NCBI RefSeq assembly: GCF_006874475.1
Contig: NZ_VIRM01000017.1
Coordinates: 1 to 64,000, forward strand
From: Microbispora hainanensis
Lineage (GTDB): Bacteria > Actinomycetota > Actinomycetes > Streptosporangiales > Streptosporangiaceae
Length of the DNA: 64,000 nt
Direction of reading: 5' to 3'
Below are positions 44,003 through 51,986 of the stretch, piece after piece. Within the stretch, counting starts at the first letter, position 1; each line of letters starts with the position of its first letter. A program made the position numbers and the translations under genes. The notes under the pieces were generated by a model. The model did no database searches and was not told the DNA's origin. It worked only from the letters and a program-made list of their open reading frames with translations.

Positions 44003-44773
44003 GTGTTCCGCAAGCTGATGGCCGCGCTCGGGGCCGGCGTGGAGGTCGACACGGTGCTGCGCGACCCGCACGTGCGTCCGGGAGAGACCCTGCATGGCGA
44101 GGTCCGCTTCAGGGGCGGGTCGTCCGACCACAAGGTGGACGGGATCACCGTCGACTTCACGGCCGTCGTGGAGGTCGAGCGCGGTGACCAGGAACACCAC
44201 GCGACCTACAGCTTCCTGCGGGCACCGGTGTCCGGGCCGTTCGACCTGCGGGCGGGGGAGGCCCGCGCGCTGCCGTTCGCGATCCCGGTGCCGTGGGAGA
44301 CGCCGGTCAGCGCGGTCGGCGGACGCCCGCTGCCCGGCATGCGGCTCGGCGTGGCCACCGAGCTGGCGCTCGCGGGCGCGCTCGACAAGGGCGACCTCGA
44401 CCCGCTGTACGTCGACCCGCTGCCCGCCCAGGACCATCTGCTGGGGACGCTCGTCCGCATGGGGTTCCACTTCAAGCGGGCCGACCTGGAGCGCGGCACC
44501 CTCCGGGGCTCGACCATGCCGTTCTACCAGGAGATCGAGTATCACGCCGGTCCGGAGTGGCGCCGCCACTTCAGCGAGCTGGAGCTGACCTTCATCGCCG
44601 GACCGCACGCGATGGACGTGATCCTGGAGGCCGACAAGAGGGGTGGCTTCCTCACCTCCAGCCACGACGTCTACAACCGCTTCCGTGTCGGGTATGGCGA
44701 CCATCCCGGCAAGGTGGAGCAGGCGCTGCGCGACGGCCTCGCCGCGATGGCCCGGCACCGCGGCTGGTTCTGA
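44003..44773 (+). CDS. Spo0M-like sporulation control protein
   Basis: 256 residues, arrestin-like fold: MFRKLMAALGAGVEVDTVL, VRPGETLHGEVRFRGGSSDH, ATYSFLRAPVSGPFDLRAGE, ALPFAIPVPWETPVSAVGGR, and the middle LVRMGFHFKRADLERGTLRG. The C-terminal third (MPFYQEIEYHAGPEWRRHFS) completes the family pattern. In Bacillus, Spo0M controls an early sporulation step; in actinomycetes the role is less clear. GTG 44003 follows AGGGAG. Divergent from the YCII-sigma pair 213 bp upstream. Confidence 0.88.
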   Translation: MFRKLMAALGAGVEVDTVLRDPHVRPGETLHGEVRFRGGSSDHKVDGITVDFTAVVEVERGDQEHHATYSFLRAPVSGPFDLRAGEARALPFAIPVPWETPVSAVGGRPLPGMRLGVATELALAGALDKGDLDPLYVDPLPAQDHLLGTLVRMGFHFKRADLERGTLRGSTMPFYQEIEYHAGPEWRRHFSELELTFIAGPHAMDVILEADKRGGFLTSSHDVYNRFRVGYGDHPGKVEQALRDGLAAMARHRGWF

Positions 44774-44822
44774 CCTCCGTACGGAAAGGCGCCCACCGAA
44801 CGCCCGGCCTCTCGTGCCCGGG

Positions 44823-45950
44823 TCAGCCGGCGGGGTGCCGGACGAGGCCGGCCGGGGCATGGTCGTGCCGGTGGCCGTCGAGAACGGCGTGGTGGTCCAC
44901 GCCGTCATCGGGCAGCGGATCGGCGTGCACGATGGCGGCCGTCAGCCGGGGGATGGCGTGGATCAGGTTGTGCTCGGCCTCGGCCGCGACCCGGTGGGCC
45001 TCCACCACCGTGGCGGCCGGGTCGACGACGACCTCGCACTCGGCCCTGAGCCGGTGGCCGATCCAGCGCAGCCGCACCTCGCCCAGGCCGAGCACGCCGG
45101 GCGTGCCCCGCAGGGTCGCCTCGGCGAGGTCCACGAGAGCGGGGTCGACGGCGTCCATCAGCCGCCGGTACACCTCCCGTGCCGCCTGCCGCAGCACCAT
45201 CAGGATCGCGACCGTGATGAGCAGGCCGACGGCGGGGTCGGCCCAGGTCCAGCCGAGGGCCGCCCCTCCGGCTCCGGCGAGCACGGCCAGTGAGGTGAAG
45301 CCGTCGGTGCGGGCGTGCAGCCCGTCGGCGACGAGGGCGGCCGAGCCGATCTCACGCCCGACCCGGATCCGGTGGCGGGCGACCAGCTCGTTCCCGGCGA
45401 AGCCCACGAGCGCCGCCGCCGCGACGGCCCCCAGGTGGGAGACCTCCCGCGGCTCCAGGAGCCGTCCGATCGCGGCGTACGCGGCGGCGATCGAGGAGGC
45501 GGTGATCGTCACGACGATGACCACGCCGGCCAGGTCCTCGGCCCGCCCGTAGCCGTAGGTGTAGCGGCGGGTGGGCGGACGGCGGCCGAGCAGGAACGCG
45601 ATCCCGAGCGGCACGGCGGTCAGGGCGTCGGCCGCGTTGTGCAGGGTGTCGCCCAGCAGCGCCACCGACCCCGACAAGGCCACCACGGCCGCCTGCACCA
45701 GCGTGGTCGCGCCGAGACCGGCCAGCGACACCCACAGCGCCCGCATCCCCCGGGCGGACGACTCCATCACCGAATCGATCTTGTCGGCGTGCTCGTGCGC
45801 GTGCGGGCGCAGCAGGTGCGCCACCCGCGCACGAAGCGCCGCCACACCGCGTCCATGCTCATGGCCATGTGCATGCCCGTGGCCATGCCCGTGGCCGTGT
45901 CCATGCCCGTGGCCGTGTCCATGCCCGGGGGTGACCTGTCGCCGGCTCAT
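44823..45950 (-). CDS. CDF-family metal cation efflux protein with Gly-His N-terminus
   Basis: 375 residues. The N-terminus after MSRRQVTP is an almost pure GH repeat (about ten His in 20 residues, then GHAHGHEHG), and a second HAHEHADK motif follows. These are metal-binding tails of zinc CDF transporters. Six membrane helices follow, with the metal site in helices 2 and 5 (GDTLHNAADAL and ADGLHARTDGFTSL; H-x-x-x-D pattern). The C-terminal cytoplasmic domain spans ~270-375 and ends VDHHAVLDGHRHDHAP, another His cluster. ATG 45950 lacks a strong ribosome binding site; ATG 45986 would add 12 residues. Confidence 0.9.
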   Translation of the reverse strand: MSRRQVTPGHGHGHGHGHGHGHGHGHAHGHEHGRGVAALRARVAHLLRPHAHEHADKIDSVMESSARGMRALWVSLAGLGATTLVQAAVVALSGSVALLGDTLHNAADALTAVPLGIAFLLGRRPPTRRYTYGYGRAEDLAGVVIVVTITASSIAAAYAAIGRLLEPREVSHLGAVAAAALVGFAGNELVARHRIRVGREIGSAALVADGLHARTDGFTSLAVLAGAGGAALGWTWADPAVGLLITVAILMVLRQAAREVYRRLMDAVDPALVDLAEATLRGTPGVLGLGEVRLRWIGHRLRAECEVVVDPAATVVEAHRVAAEAEHNLIHAIPRLTAAIVHADPLPDDGVDHHAVLDGHRHDHAPAGLVRHPAG

Positions 45951-46417
45951 GGCACCCACGATGCCGCGAAAAATCCGTCGCAGCATCTCGACAAGAGCAG
46001 GGGCGGCGCAGGTGCGAACGCCCCGCACCTGCCGAGCCTCCGGAACTCCTTCTCGGCGCAACGCGTCAAGCCGCCGGGCCGACGATGCCGGCTCCCGGCG
46101 CGCCGGTGTGCGCCGGCACCTCGCGCAGCAGCAGCGTTCCCGGCGAGGTTCCCGGCGAGGTTCCCGGCGAGGTTCCTGGTGACGTTCCCGGTGACGTTCC
46201 TGGCGACGTTCCCGGCGACGCGGCGTCCTGCGACCGGCGCTTCTTCGACGGCGACGACATCGCCCCAGCATGGGGGCGATGTCTTGGACGTTTCTCGTGC
46301 GTCTCTAGGATCCCTTCGGCACGTCGCCGAACCCCCGGCCCGGCAGGCGCAAGAGAACACCAAGACGCGGCTGCGACAACTGTCACCGTCACAGCGAACG
46401 ACAACCGAAGGACGGAC
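45951..46417. other. Long divergent intergenic region with minisatellite
   Basis: 467 bp. An open plus-strand frame runs through it in phase with the oxidoreductase at 46418, but it codes only low-complexity VPGEVPGE/VPGDVPGD. Together with the good ATG and ribosome binding site at 46418, this argues against coding. The region holds the promoters of the divergent CDF and oxidoreductase genes and a 12-bp tandem repeat. Confidence 0.5.
46136..46219 (+). repeat. 12-bp tandem repeat, seven copies
   Basis: Seven head-to-tail copies of GTTCCCGGCGAG and close variants: three with GCGAG, then four with GTGAC/GCGAC endings. Every unit is exactly 12 bp. It sits about 200 bp upstream of the oxidoreductase ATG. 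Confidence 0.9.
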
Positions 46418-47794
46418 ATGCACAGCACCATCGAAGACGCGCTGCGGGGACAGGTCGCCGGCCGGGTCCTGGTCGCGGGACAGGACGGGTTCGAGGAGGA
46501 GGCCGCCGGGTTCAACCTCGCCGTGCGCCACCGGCCCGCCGTGATCGTCGCGGCGCGGGACGCCGGCGACGTGGCAGCGGCCGTACGGCTCGCCGTCGCG
46601 CACGGGCTGCCCGTCGCCGTACAGGCGACCGGCCACGGCGCCGTGCAGGCGGCCGACGGCGCGGTCCTGATCAGCACCCGCGCGATGCGCGAGGTCGTGG
46701 TGGACCCCTCCGCCCGCACCGCCACGATCGCGGCCGGCTGCACGTGGGGCGAGGTCATCGCCGCCGCCGCGCCGTACGGCCTGGCCCCGGTGTGCGGCTC
46801 GGCGACCGGCGTCGGCGTGGTCGGCTTCACGCTCGGCGGCGGCATCGGGCCGATCGCCCGGACCTTCGGGTTCGCGGCCGACCACGTGCGGGAGCTCACC
46901 GTCGTCATCGGGGACGGCGCGGCGCGCACCGCCGACGCGGTCCGCGAGCCCGACCTGTTCTGGGCGCTGCGCGGCGGCAAGGCCGGGTTCGGCGTCGTCA
47001 CCTCGATCACCGTGGACCTGCTGCCGCTCACCGGCCTGTACGGCGGCGGCCTGTTCTACGCTGCCGAGGACGCCGGGCGGGCCCTGCACGCCTACCGCGG
47101 CTGGGCCGGCACGCTGCCGGAGACCACCACGACGTCGGTCGCGCTGCTGCGCCTGCCCCCGCTGCCCGAGCTGCCGCCGCAGCTCAGCGGCAAATTCGTG
47201 GTCCATCTGCGGGTCGCCCACGTGGGGGAGGGGCAGGAGGCCGAGGCGCTGCTGGCCCCCATGCGGGCCGTGGCCGAGCCGGTGCTCGACGCCGTCGGGC
47301 CGCTGCCGTACGCGGCGATCGACTCCATCCACCAGGACCCGACGCAGCCCATGCCGGTCGCGGAGCGGGGCGCGCTGCTGCGCGAGCTGACGGCCGAGAC
47401 CGTGGAGGCGCTGCTCGCGGCGGCCGGCCCGGCCGCGCAGGTTCCGCTCGCCGTGGTCGAGCTGCGTCAGCTCGGCGGCGCGCTCGCCCGTCAGCCCAAG
47501 GAGCCCAACGCCGTGGGCGGGCGAGACGCCGCCTTCACCCTGCTGGCCATCGGTGCGCCGGTGCCCGAGCTGATGGACACGGCCGTCCCGGCGGCCGTAC
47601 GGGGCGTGATCGAGGCCCTCGCGCCCTGGTCGACCGGCGGCGCACAGATCAACTTCCAGGGCGGTGCCCTGGCTCCCGAGCAGATCTCCCGGGCCTGGCC
47701 GGAGGAGACGCTGCGGCGGCTGGCGAAGCTGCGGGAGGTCTACGACCCGGCGAACCTGTTCCGCTTCGGCCACGTCGTCCCCCGCGAGGGCTGA
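46418..47794 (+). CDS. FAD-linked oxidoreductase (berberine bridge type)
   Basis: 458 residues, PCMH-type FAD domain with C-terminal BBE segment. RHRPAVIVAARDAGDVAAAV, VAVQATGHGAVQAADGAVLI (His of the covalent flavin site in G-H-G), GLAPVCGSATGVGVVGFTLG GGIG (split here), FGFAADHVRELTVVIGDG, FWALRGGKAGFGVVTSITV, and the closing LREVYDPANLFRFGH motif. These enzymes oxidise alcohols, sugars or phenolic rings with O2. ATG 46418 follows GAAGGAC. Stand-alone gene before a DUF429 gene; substrate unknown. Confidence 0.88.
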   Translation: MHSTIEDALRGQVAGRVLVAGQDGFEEEAAGFNLAVRHRPAVIVAARDAGDVAAAVRLAVAHGLPVAVQATGHGAVQAADGAVLISTRAMREVVVDPSARTATIAAGCTWGEVIAAAAPYGLAPVCGSATGVGVVGFTLGGGIGPIARTFGFAADHVRELTVVIGDGAARTADAVREPDLFWALRGGKAGFGVVTSITVDLLPLTGLYGGGLFYAAEDAGRALHAYRGWAGTLPETTTTSVALLRLPPLPELPPQLSGKFVVHLRVAHVGEGQEAEALLAPMRAVAEPVLDAVGPLPYAAIDSIHQDPTQPMPVAERGALLRELTAETVEALLAAAGPAAQVPLAVVELRQLGGALARQPKEPNAVGGRDAAFTLLAIGAPVPELMDTAVPAAVRGVIEALAPWSTGGAQINFQGGALAPEQISRAWPEETLRRLAKLREVYDPANLFRFGHVVPREG

Positions 47795-47804
47795 ACATGG
47801 TCCT

Positions 47805-48572
47805 GTGAAGGATGCTCGTGTGCTCGGCGTCGACGCGTGCAGGGCGGGCTGGATCGGGGTGGTCCCGTCCGCCGCGAGCGGGGGCGGGAGCGGGGGCGGG
47901 GGTGCGGCGCGTGCCTACTTCGCGCCGCGCATCGCGGACCTGGTCGCCCGGGCCGACGCGGACGGCGAGGTCGCCGTCGTGGCGGTCGACATGCCGATCG
48001 GCCTGCCCGACGGTCTTTCCGATGTCCACGCCGGCGGTCCTGGGGGCCCTGGTGGTCCTGGAGGCCGCCGCCGGGCCGACGTGCTGGCGCGCGCGGAGCT
48101 CGGCCCCCGGTGGCGGTCGGTGTTCATGACCCCGGCCCGTGCCGCGATCGAGGCGGACGACTACGCCACGGCCGTGGCCGTCAACCGCCGGCTGACCGGC
48201 GAGGGCGTCTCCCGCCAGGCGTACGGGCTCAAGGAGAAGCTTCTGGAGGTCGAGCGCTGGGTGCGGGAGGCGGGCAGGCGCGTCGTGGAGATCCACCCTG
48301 AGCTGAGCTTCGCCCGGCTCGCCGGGGCGCCCCTGCCACACCCGAAGACGACGTGGGCGGGCGCCGAGCGGCGGCGCGAACTGCTGGCGGCGGCGGGCGT
48401 CGTGCTCGCGGGCGACCTCGGCCCGGCCGGGGCGGCGGCCGGGGTGGACGACGTGCTCGACGCCGGCGCCGCCGCCTGGACCGCCCTTCGGGTGGCGTCC
48501 GGGGAGGCGCGGCCCCTGCCCGATCCTCCCGAGGTCTTCTCCGACGGCATCCCCTGCGCCATCTGGGCCTGA
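47805..48572 (+). CDS. DUF429 protein
   Basis: 255 residues of the DUF429 family (RNase H-like fold): VLGVDACRAGWIGVV with the first acidic residue, VVAVDMPIGLPDGLS with the second, VFMTPARAAIEADDYATAVA, and EIHPELSFARLAG (Glu), then DVLDAGAAAWTALRVASGEA near the end. A predicted nucleic-acid enzyme, not characterised. It carries a Gly-rich loop after residue 20 and another in the first half (GGPGGPGGPGG), which are local expansions. GTG 47805 is 10 bp after the oxidoreductase stop, so they are probably cotranscribed. Confidence 0.88.
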   Translation: MKDARVLGVDACRAGWIGVVPSAASGGGSGGGGAARAYFAPRIADLVARADADGEVAVVAVDMPIGLPDGLSDVHAGGPGGPGGPGGRRRADVLARAELGPRWRSVFMTPARAAIEADDYATAVAVNRRLTGEGVSRQAYGLKEKLLEVERWVREAGRRVVEIHPELSFARLAGAPLPHPKTTWAGAERRRELLAAAGVVLAGDLGPAGAAAGVDDVLDAGAAAWTALRVASGEARPLPDPPEVFSDGIPCAIWA

Positions 48573-48624
48573 GCACGCCCGTCCGGAGAAGACCTCGGGG
48601 AGGGCCAGGGGAGGTCAGGGAGGG

Positions 48625-49380
48625 TCAGGGGAAGAGCCGGGAGAGCCAGGACCGCCAGGCGGCCTCGACCTGCTCCTGGTCGGCGTCCTCGGCGAAGACG
48701 TGGTGTCCGAGGACCACGACGTTCCCCCGCTCCGGACCGGAGTGGATGAACCGGTAGAGCCCGTCGGCGGTCCGCACGCCGAGGAAGCCCGGGAAGCCGG
48801 TGTAGTCCACCACTCCGTCCTCCGGAGGCAGCCCGTCCACCGCGAGCCGTACGGGGTCGCCCAGGCGGACCGTGGCCGGCAGCCCCAGCGCGTCCTTGAT
48901 CGCCGCCCAGGCCGGCTCGCTCTCGGCCGCCTGGGGGCGCGCGGCGGACACGACCGTGACCGGGCGCCCGCGGAAGTAGGTGAGGTATTGGACCAGCTTG
49001 TGCAGGTACATGTCCCAGCCGATGCCCATGGCCTCGAACTCGGTCTCCCAGTCGTCGCCGAGGAAGCCGTGCTGCACCAGGCGCAGGACCGTGCTGCCGT
49101 GGTCGCGTCCCTCGATGAGGTACTCCATCGCCATGAACGTGCCGTCGGGGTTCTCGTCGCTGCGGAACGCGAACCGCTTGCCGGGCTCGTACGAGGTCAC
49201 CGTGGTGCCCTCGCTGTTGCCGAACATGGTGAACCGGCCGCGGCCGCCCTCGACGGGCTCGATCTCGGTGCGTCCCATGAACCAGGAGTCCACCCCCGGG
49301 CCGGTGGCGATCGCCTCCCAGACCTGGTCGGGGGTCGCGTCCAGCTCGATTTCCTTGCGCAGCTCGAACTCGTGCGGCAC
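48625..49380 (-). CDS. SRPBCC (AHSA1-like) protein
   Basis: 251 residues. Residues 1-~150 form the START/SRPBCC fold: FELRKEIELDATPDQVWEAI, GPGVDSWFMGRTEIEPVEGG, MEYLIEGRDHGSTVLRLVQH. The C-terminal ~100 residues are a second, similar-sized domain (LGLPATVRLGDPVRLAVDGL, VVDYTGFPGFLGVRTADGLY), typical of the long actinobacterial form. GTG 49380 overlaps the ArsR TAG by one base. The pair ArsR plus SRPBCC is common; the SRPBCC protein may bind a hydrophobic ligand. Function not established. Confidence 0.88.
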   Translation of the reverse strand: MPHEFELRKEIELDATPDQVWEAIATGPGVDSWFMGRTEIEPVEGGRGRFTMFGNSEGTTVTSYEPGKRFAFRSDENPDGTFMAMEYLIEGRDHGSTVLRLVQHGFLGDDWETEFEAMGIGWDMYLHKLVQYLTYFRGRPVTVVSAARPQAAESEPAWAAIKDALGLPATVRLGDPVRLAVDGLPPEDGVVDYTGFPGFLGVRTADGLYRFIHSGPERGNVVVLGHHVFAEDADQEQVEAAWRSWLSRLFP

Positions 49381-49982
49381 TAGCGCTCCTCGGTGTCGGC
49401 CGTCCGGGGGACGGCGGGATGGACGGCGACGACCAGACGGTGCTCGCGCCCGCCTTCGGCCGAGTCGTCGTGATACTTGCTCACGAGCGCGGCCACGGCG
49501 GCCGACAGCTCCTCGGCGAACGCGGCGCGGTCGGCGGCCGAGGCGAAGCGCACCCGGCCGTCGATGGCGAACGTCGCGAGCTTCTTGCGTGCCTGGGACG
49601 CCCCCACGATCAGCGTGCCCACGTCGCGTACGAGCTGGGCGGCGAGCGCCAGCAGCCACCGCGCCGACAGCCGGTCGGGTGAGCGCGACGGATCGGGCGC
49701 GACCGACGCCAGCGCGGCGGGGGAGATCACGAACGACGCCGCCGTCGCCCGCATGACCCGTTCGTTGACGTTGCCCTTGCGGCGCTCCTCGACCAGCTCC
49801 ACGAGGCCGTGCCGCTCCAGGGTCTTGAGGTGGTAGTTCACCTTCTGCCTCGGCAGCCCCACCTTGGCCGCCAGCATCGTCGCCGAGCTGGGTTCCGTAA
49901 GCTCGGCGAGCAACCGCGCCCGCATCGGATCCAGCGACGCCTCCGCCGCCGCCGGGTCCTCGATCACCGCCACGTCTTTCAT
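49380..49982 (-). CDS. ArsR-family regulator
   Basis: 200 residues. Winged helix SLDPMRARLLAELTEPSSAT and VGLPRQKVNYHLKTLERHGL (recognition helix with Q-K-V-N-Y-H). The C-terminal helical half (LSARWLLALAAQLVRDVGTL, FASAADRAAFAEELSAAVAA) is the form found next to SRPBCC genes. ATG 49982. The candidate operator GACAA-N6-TTGTC lies directly upstream, overlapping the end of the peroxiredoxin gene, so it is probably autoregulated. Confidence 0.88.
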   Translation of the reverse strand: MKDVAVIEDPAAAEASLDPMRARLLAELTEPSSATMLAAKVGLPRQKVNYHLKTLERHGLVELVEERRKGNVNERVMRATAASFVISPAALASVAPDPSRSPDRLSARWLLALAAQLVRDVGTLIVGASQARKKLATFAIDGRVRFASAADRAAFAEELSAAVAALVSKYHDDSAEGGREHRLVVAVHPAVPRTADTEER

Positions 49983-49999
49983 GCCTCAAGCATGTAGCC

Positions 50000-50020
50000 G
50001 ACAATATTAGTTGTCAATAC
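50000..50020 (-). promoter_or_regulatory. ArsR operator and -35 for the ArsR-SRPBCC operon
   Basis: GACAA (50000-50004) and TTGTC (50011-50015) form a dyad with a 6-bp spacer, typical of ArsR sites. On the minus strand TTGACA (50017-50012) is a consensus -35 that overlaps one arm, so ArsR binding would block the promoter. The dyad overlaps the last codon of the peroxiredoxin gene. Confidence 0.6.
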
Positions 50021-50702
50021 AAGAAAAGGCGTCGGCTGTGTCTTCCGTGCCTGTCCGGCGCAGATCGGCGAGGGCGCGCAGGACATCCTCGGGCTCCGCC
50101 CGCCTGGTGTAGTCGGCGTCGGCGAACGCCCAGCGAATCGTGCCCTGGCGATCGATGACGTACGTGGCGGGGATCGGCAGGGTGCGAGGGTGCCCGCCGT
50201 TCACGCGTTGGAGGTCGAATCCGAGGGTGTCGTAGACGGCGGCGAGCTCATGGCTCAGATCGAAGGCGAGGCCGTACTGCTTGGCGGTGTCGGAGCCGAC
50301 GTCGCTGAGCACCTCGAAGTCGAGTTCGTGTTTCTCCTTCAAAGAGAGGGACTCGTCGGGAATCTGAGGGGACACGGCCACCAACCGTGCCCCGAGGGCG
50401 ATGATCTCATCGTGGTGCCGTTGCATCGCCCGCAAGGCGATGTTGCAGTACGGGCACCAGGTCCCACGGTAGAAGACGAGCACGACGGGCCCGTGCGCCA
50501 GCAGATCGTCGAGGGCTACCGTGCGCCCGGTCGCGGAGGGGAGGCGGAAGCGGGGAGCCCGGGCGCCCACTCCCAGTGCACGGACGGCCTGCCCGGACTC
50601 CGCGAGCTCGTCGCCGGCCCGTTTCATGATCTCCCGCACGCGGGCGGGAATCTGCTTCTGCCTGGCTTCGAAGAAGGCGCGTAGTTCGGCGTTGAGGGTC
50701 AT
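50007..50702 (-). CDS. Peroxiredoxin (AhpC/TSA family, thioredoxin-like)
   Basis: 231 residues. FYRGTWCPYCNIALRAMQRH holds the peroxidatic Cys in T-W-C with a nearby resolving Cys (C-P-Y-C); RLVAVSPQIPDESLSLKEKH, FEVLSDVGSDTAKQYGLAFD and ATYVIDRQGTIRWAFADADY are the other family blocks. The N-terminal ~45 residues are helical (ELRAFFEARQKQIPARVREI). It reduces peroxides in the cytosol using thioredoxin- or mycothiol-linked reductants. ATG 50702 follows GGAGGAG. Divergent from a TetR gene that shares its operator motif. Confidence 0.9.
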   Translation of the reverse strand: MTLNAELRAFFEARQKQIPARVREIMKRAGDELAESGQAVRALGVGARAPRFRLPSATGRTVALDDLLAHGPVVLVFYRGTWCPYCNIALRAMQRHHDEIIALGARLVAVSPQIPDESLSLKEKHELDFEVLSDVGSDTAKQYGLAFDLSHELAAVYDTLGFDLQRVNGGHPRTLPIPATYVIDRQGTIRWAFADADYTRRAEPEDVLRALADLRRTGTEDTADAFSCIDN

Positions 50703-50729
50703 TTGGGGACTCCTCCTCTGATGACGAAG

Positions 50730-50753
50730 ATCTTGGAACGTTCATTCCAAGAT
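50730..50753. promoter_or_regulatory. TetR operator 1 (peroxiredoxin side)
   Basis: ATCTTGGAA (50730-50738) and TTCCAAGAT (50745-50753) are perfect 9-bp arms around CGTTCA. On the minus strand TATCTT at 50754-50749 looks like the -10 of the peroxiredoxin gene, so a bound repressor would cover it. Confidence 0.8.
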
Positions 50754-50924
50754 AAGGGCATGCGTGGTCCGGCGCCAGCGGCTGTGCCGCATTCGGCCGG
50801 ATGGTCGTAAAGGGATGGTGGCCCGTCGGGGTGAGTGCCTGGATGAAGGTTGGCCACTTACCGGGTGATCGTGGACGAATCCGGACCGTGTCGTGGTCTC
50901 TCTCCCACTGCCGGCGCAGGCTAT

Positions 50925-50944
50925 CCTGGAACGCGTATTTCAAG
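50925..50944. promoter_or_regulatory. TetR operator 2 (regulator side)
   Basis: CCTGGAACGCGTATTTCAAG matches the core of operator 1 (CTTGGAACGTTCATTCCAAG) at 15 of 20 positions, including GGAACG and the ATT.CAAG arm. It begins within a TATCCT -10 (50922-50927) of the regulator gene. Two related sites at the two ends of one divergent region strongly suggest a shared repressor. Confidence 0.7.
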
Positions 50945-50952
50945 TTGGCGGG

Positions 50953-51561
50953 GTGAGTGGCGTGCCGGACATCAAACACTTCGATCCGGACAGCGCCCTC
51001 GACGCGGCCCTGCGGCTGTTCTGGCGTCAGGGCGTGTCCTCTACCGGCATACAGGACGTCGTCAGTGCGACGGGCGTCAACCGGTCCAGCCTGTATGCCA
51101 CCTTCGGCAACAAGCAGGACCTCTATCTCGCCGCACTCCGCCGCTACCTGAAGGAGCGGTCGCAGCCGCTGTTCGACCGCCTGGCCGAAGATGGCCGGGG
51201 ACTGCCCGCGATCGCCGCGTTCTTCGCTGAATTGATCGACGCGCGTTGTTCGGGAGAGTACGCCCGATGGGGCTGCATGGTCTCCAACGCGCACGCCGGC
51301 CCCGAGAACGGCGACCCCGAGGTCAGGGCTATCCTCGACCAGCATCACCAGCGGCTGCGCGATGCCATGTACGCGGCACTTGTCAGGGCCGGCGGGCATG
51401 GGCAACTGGCTCGCGGCGTCGATCCCGGCGCCGCCGCCGACCTGCTGGCGCTGCTCGCCTACGGTGTGAACCTGCGCTCGCGCGCCGGAGCCGACGCCCG
51501 TGTGCTGCATGGGACGGTGACTGCCGCTCTCGACTCGATCGGCAGCCATACGGCGGTCTGA
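50953..51561 (+). CDS. TetR-family regulator, likely peroxiredoxin repressor
   Basis: 202 residues. Start of the HTH: ALDAALRLFWRQGVSSTGIQ and VSATGVNRSSLYATFGNKQD, the pattern of AcrR-like repressors with the GNKQDLYLAALRRY helix. Two Cys lie close together in DARCSGEYARWGCMVSNAHA, in the position used for thiol sensing in some TetR proteins. Given the divergent peroxiredoxin and the two matched operators, a redox- or electrophile-responsive repressor is likely. GTG 50953 is used; GTG 50962 is an alternative. Confidence 0.85.
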   Translation: MSGVPDIKHFDPDSALDAALRLFWRQGVSSTGIQDVVSATGVNRSSLYATFGNKQDLYLAALRRYLKERSQPLFDRLAEDGRGLPAIAAFFAELIDARCSGEYARWGCMVSNAHAGPENGDPEVRAILDQHHQRLRDAMYAALVRAGGHGQLARGVDPGAAADLLALLAYGVNLRSRAGADARVLHGTVTAALDSIGSHTAV

Positions 51562-51572
51562 GCCGAAGGGGG

Positions 51573-51626
51573 CCGGGCGCACGCAGCAATCCGGGCGCAC
51601 CCAGTAATCCGGGCGCACCCAGTGAC
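51573..51626 (+). repeat. 18-bp tandem repeat, three copies
   Basis: CCGGGCGCACGCAGCAAT, CCGGGCGCACCCAGTAAT and CCGGGCGCACCCAGTGAC run head to tail just after the TetR stop. Confidence 0.9.
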
Positions 51627-51905
51627 CCTGAAGCGGCCCGTCCGGGCGGCCCTGTCCGCCTCCGGGTCCGCGCTGTCCGAAGGGGCCAGGCGCTGCCGCG
51701 CTTTCCGGCCCCGCATCCCCGGCGGGATGCGTGCACACTCCTGGCCGCCGCACTGGTCGGCGAGCCCCGCCGACGCCGCTCAGCACTGTTTCGCCGCCCT
51801 CCATGAGCCTCACCTGCCGCAGCGGATCGCCCCCGGCCGCTAAACCGGCTGACCTGATGTGGCGACGTCTTGAGTGCCAAATCGGCCTTATCCACTCATT
51901 ACGCC

Positions 51906-51949
51906 TATAACGTTGTGCGACGGATCTGTCACGCGATGTAATCACATCG
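51906..51949 (+). promoter_or_regulatory. Likely promoter and dyad of the Gln-rich gene
   Basis: TATAAC at 51906-51911 is a strong -10 for such GC-rich DNA. Downstream, in what would be the 5' leader, CGATGT-AATC-ACATCG (51934-51949) is a perfect dyad, suited to a repressor or an RNA hairpin. No good -35 was found, so an alternative sigma factor is possible. Confidence 0.5.
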
Positions 51950-51986
51950 GCGATGGGTCGGACCTACTGGCTCCGAAGGAGTGAAT

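Larger units (their letters stand above)
51562..51986. other. Intergenic region before the Gln-rich gene
   Basis: 425 bp. It contains an 18-bp triple repeat near its left end. A plus-strand frame at 51622-51843 has no ribosome binding site or family pattern and was not accepted. The right third becomes AT-richer and holds the promoter and a dyad of the Gln-rich gene. Confidence 0.5.

Noticed and set aside
46085-46417. N-terminal extension of the FAD oxidoreductase through the VPGE/VPGD repeat
   Set aside because: The homologous part starts at ATG 46418 with a good ribosome binding site; the extension codes only a 12-bp minisatellite.
51622-51843. 73-codon ORF before the Gln-rich gene
   Set aside because: No ribosome binding site, and the composition is typical of non-coding GC-rich DNA.
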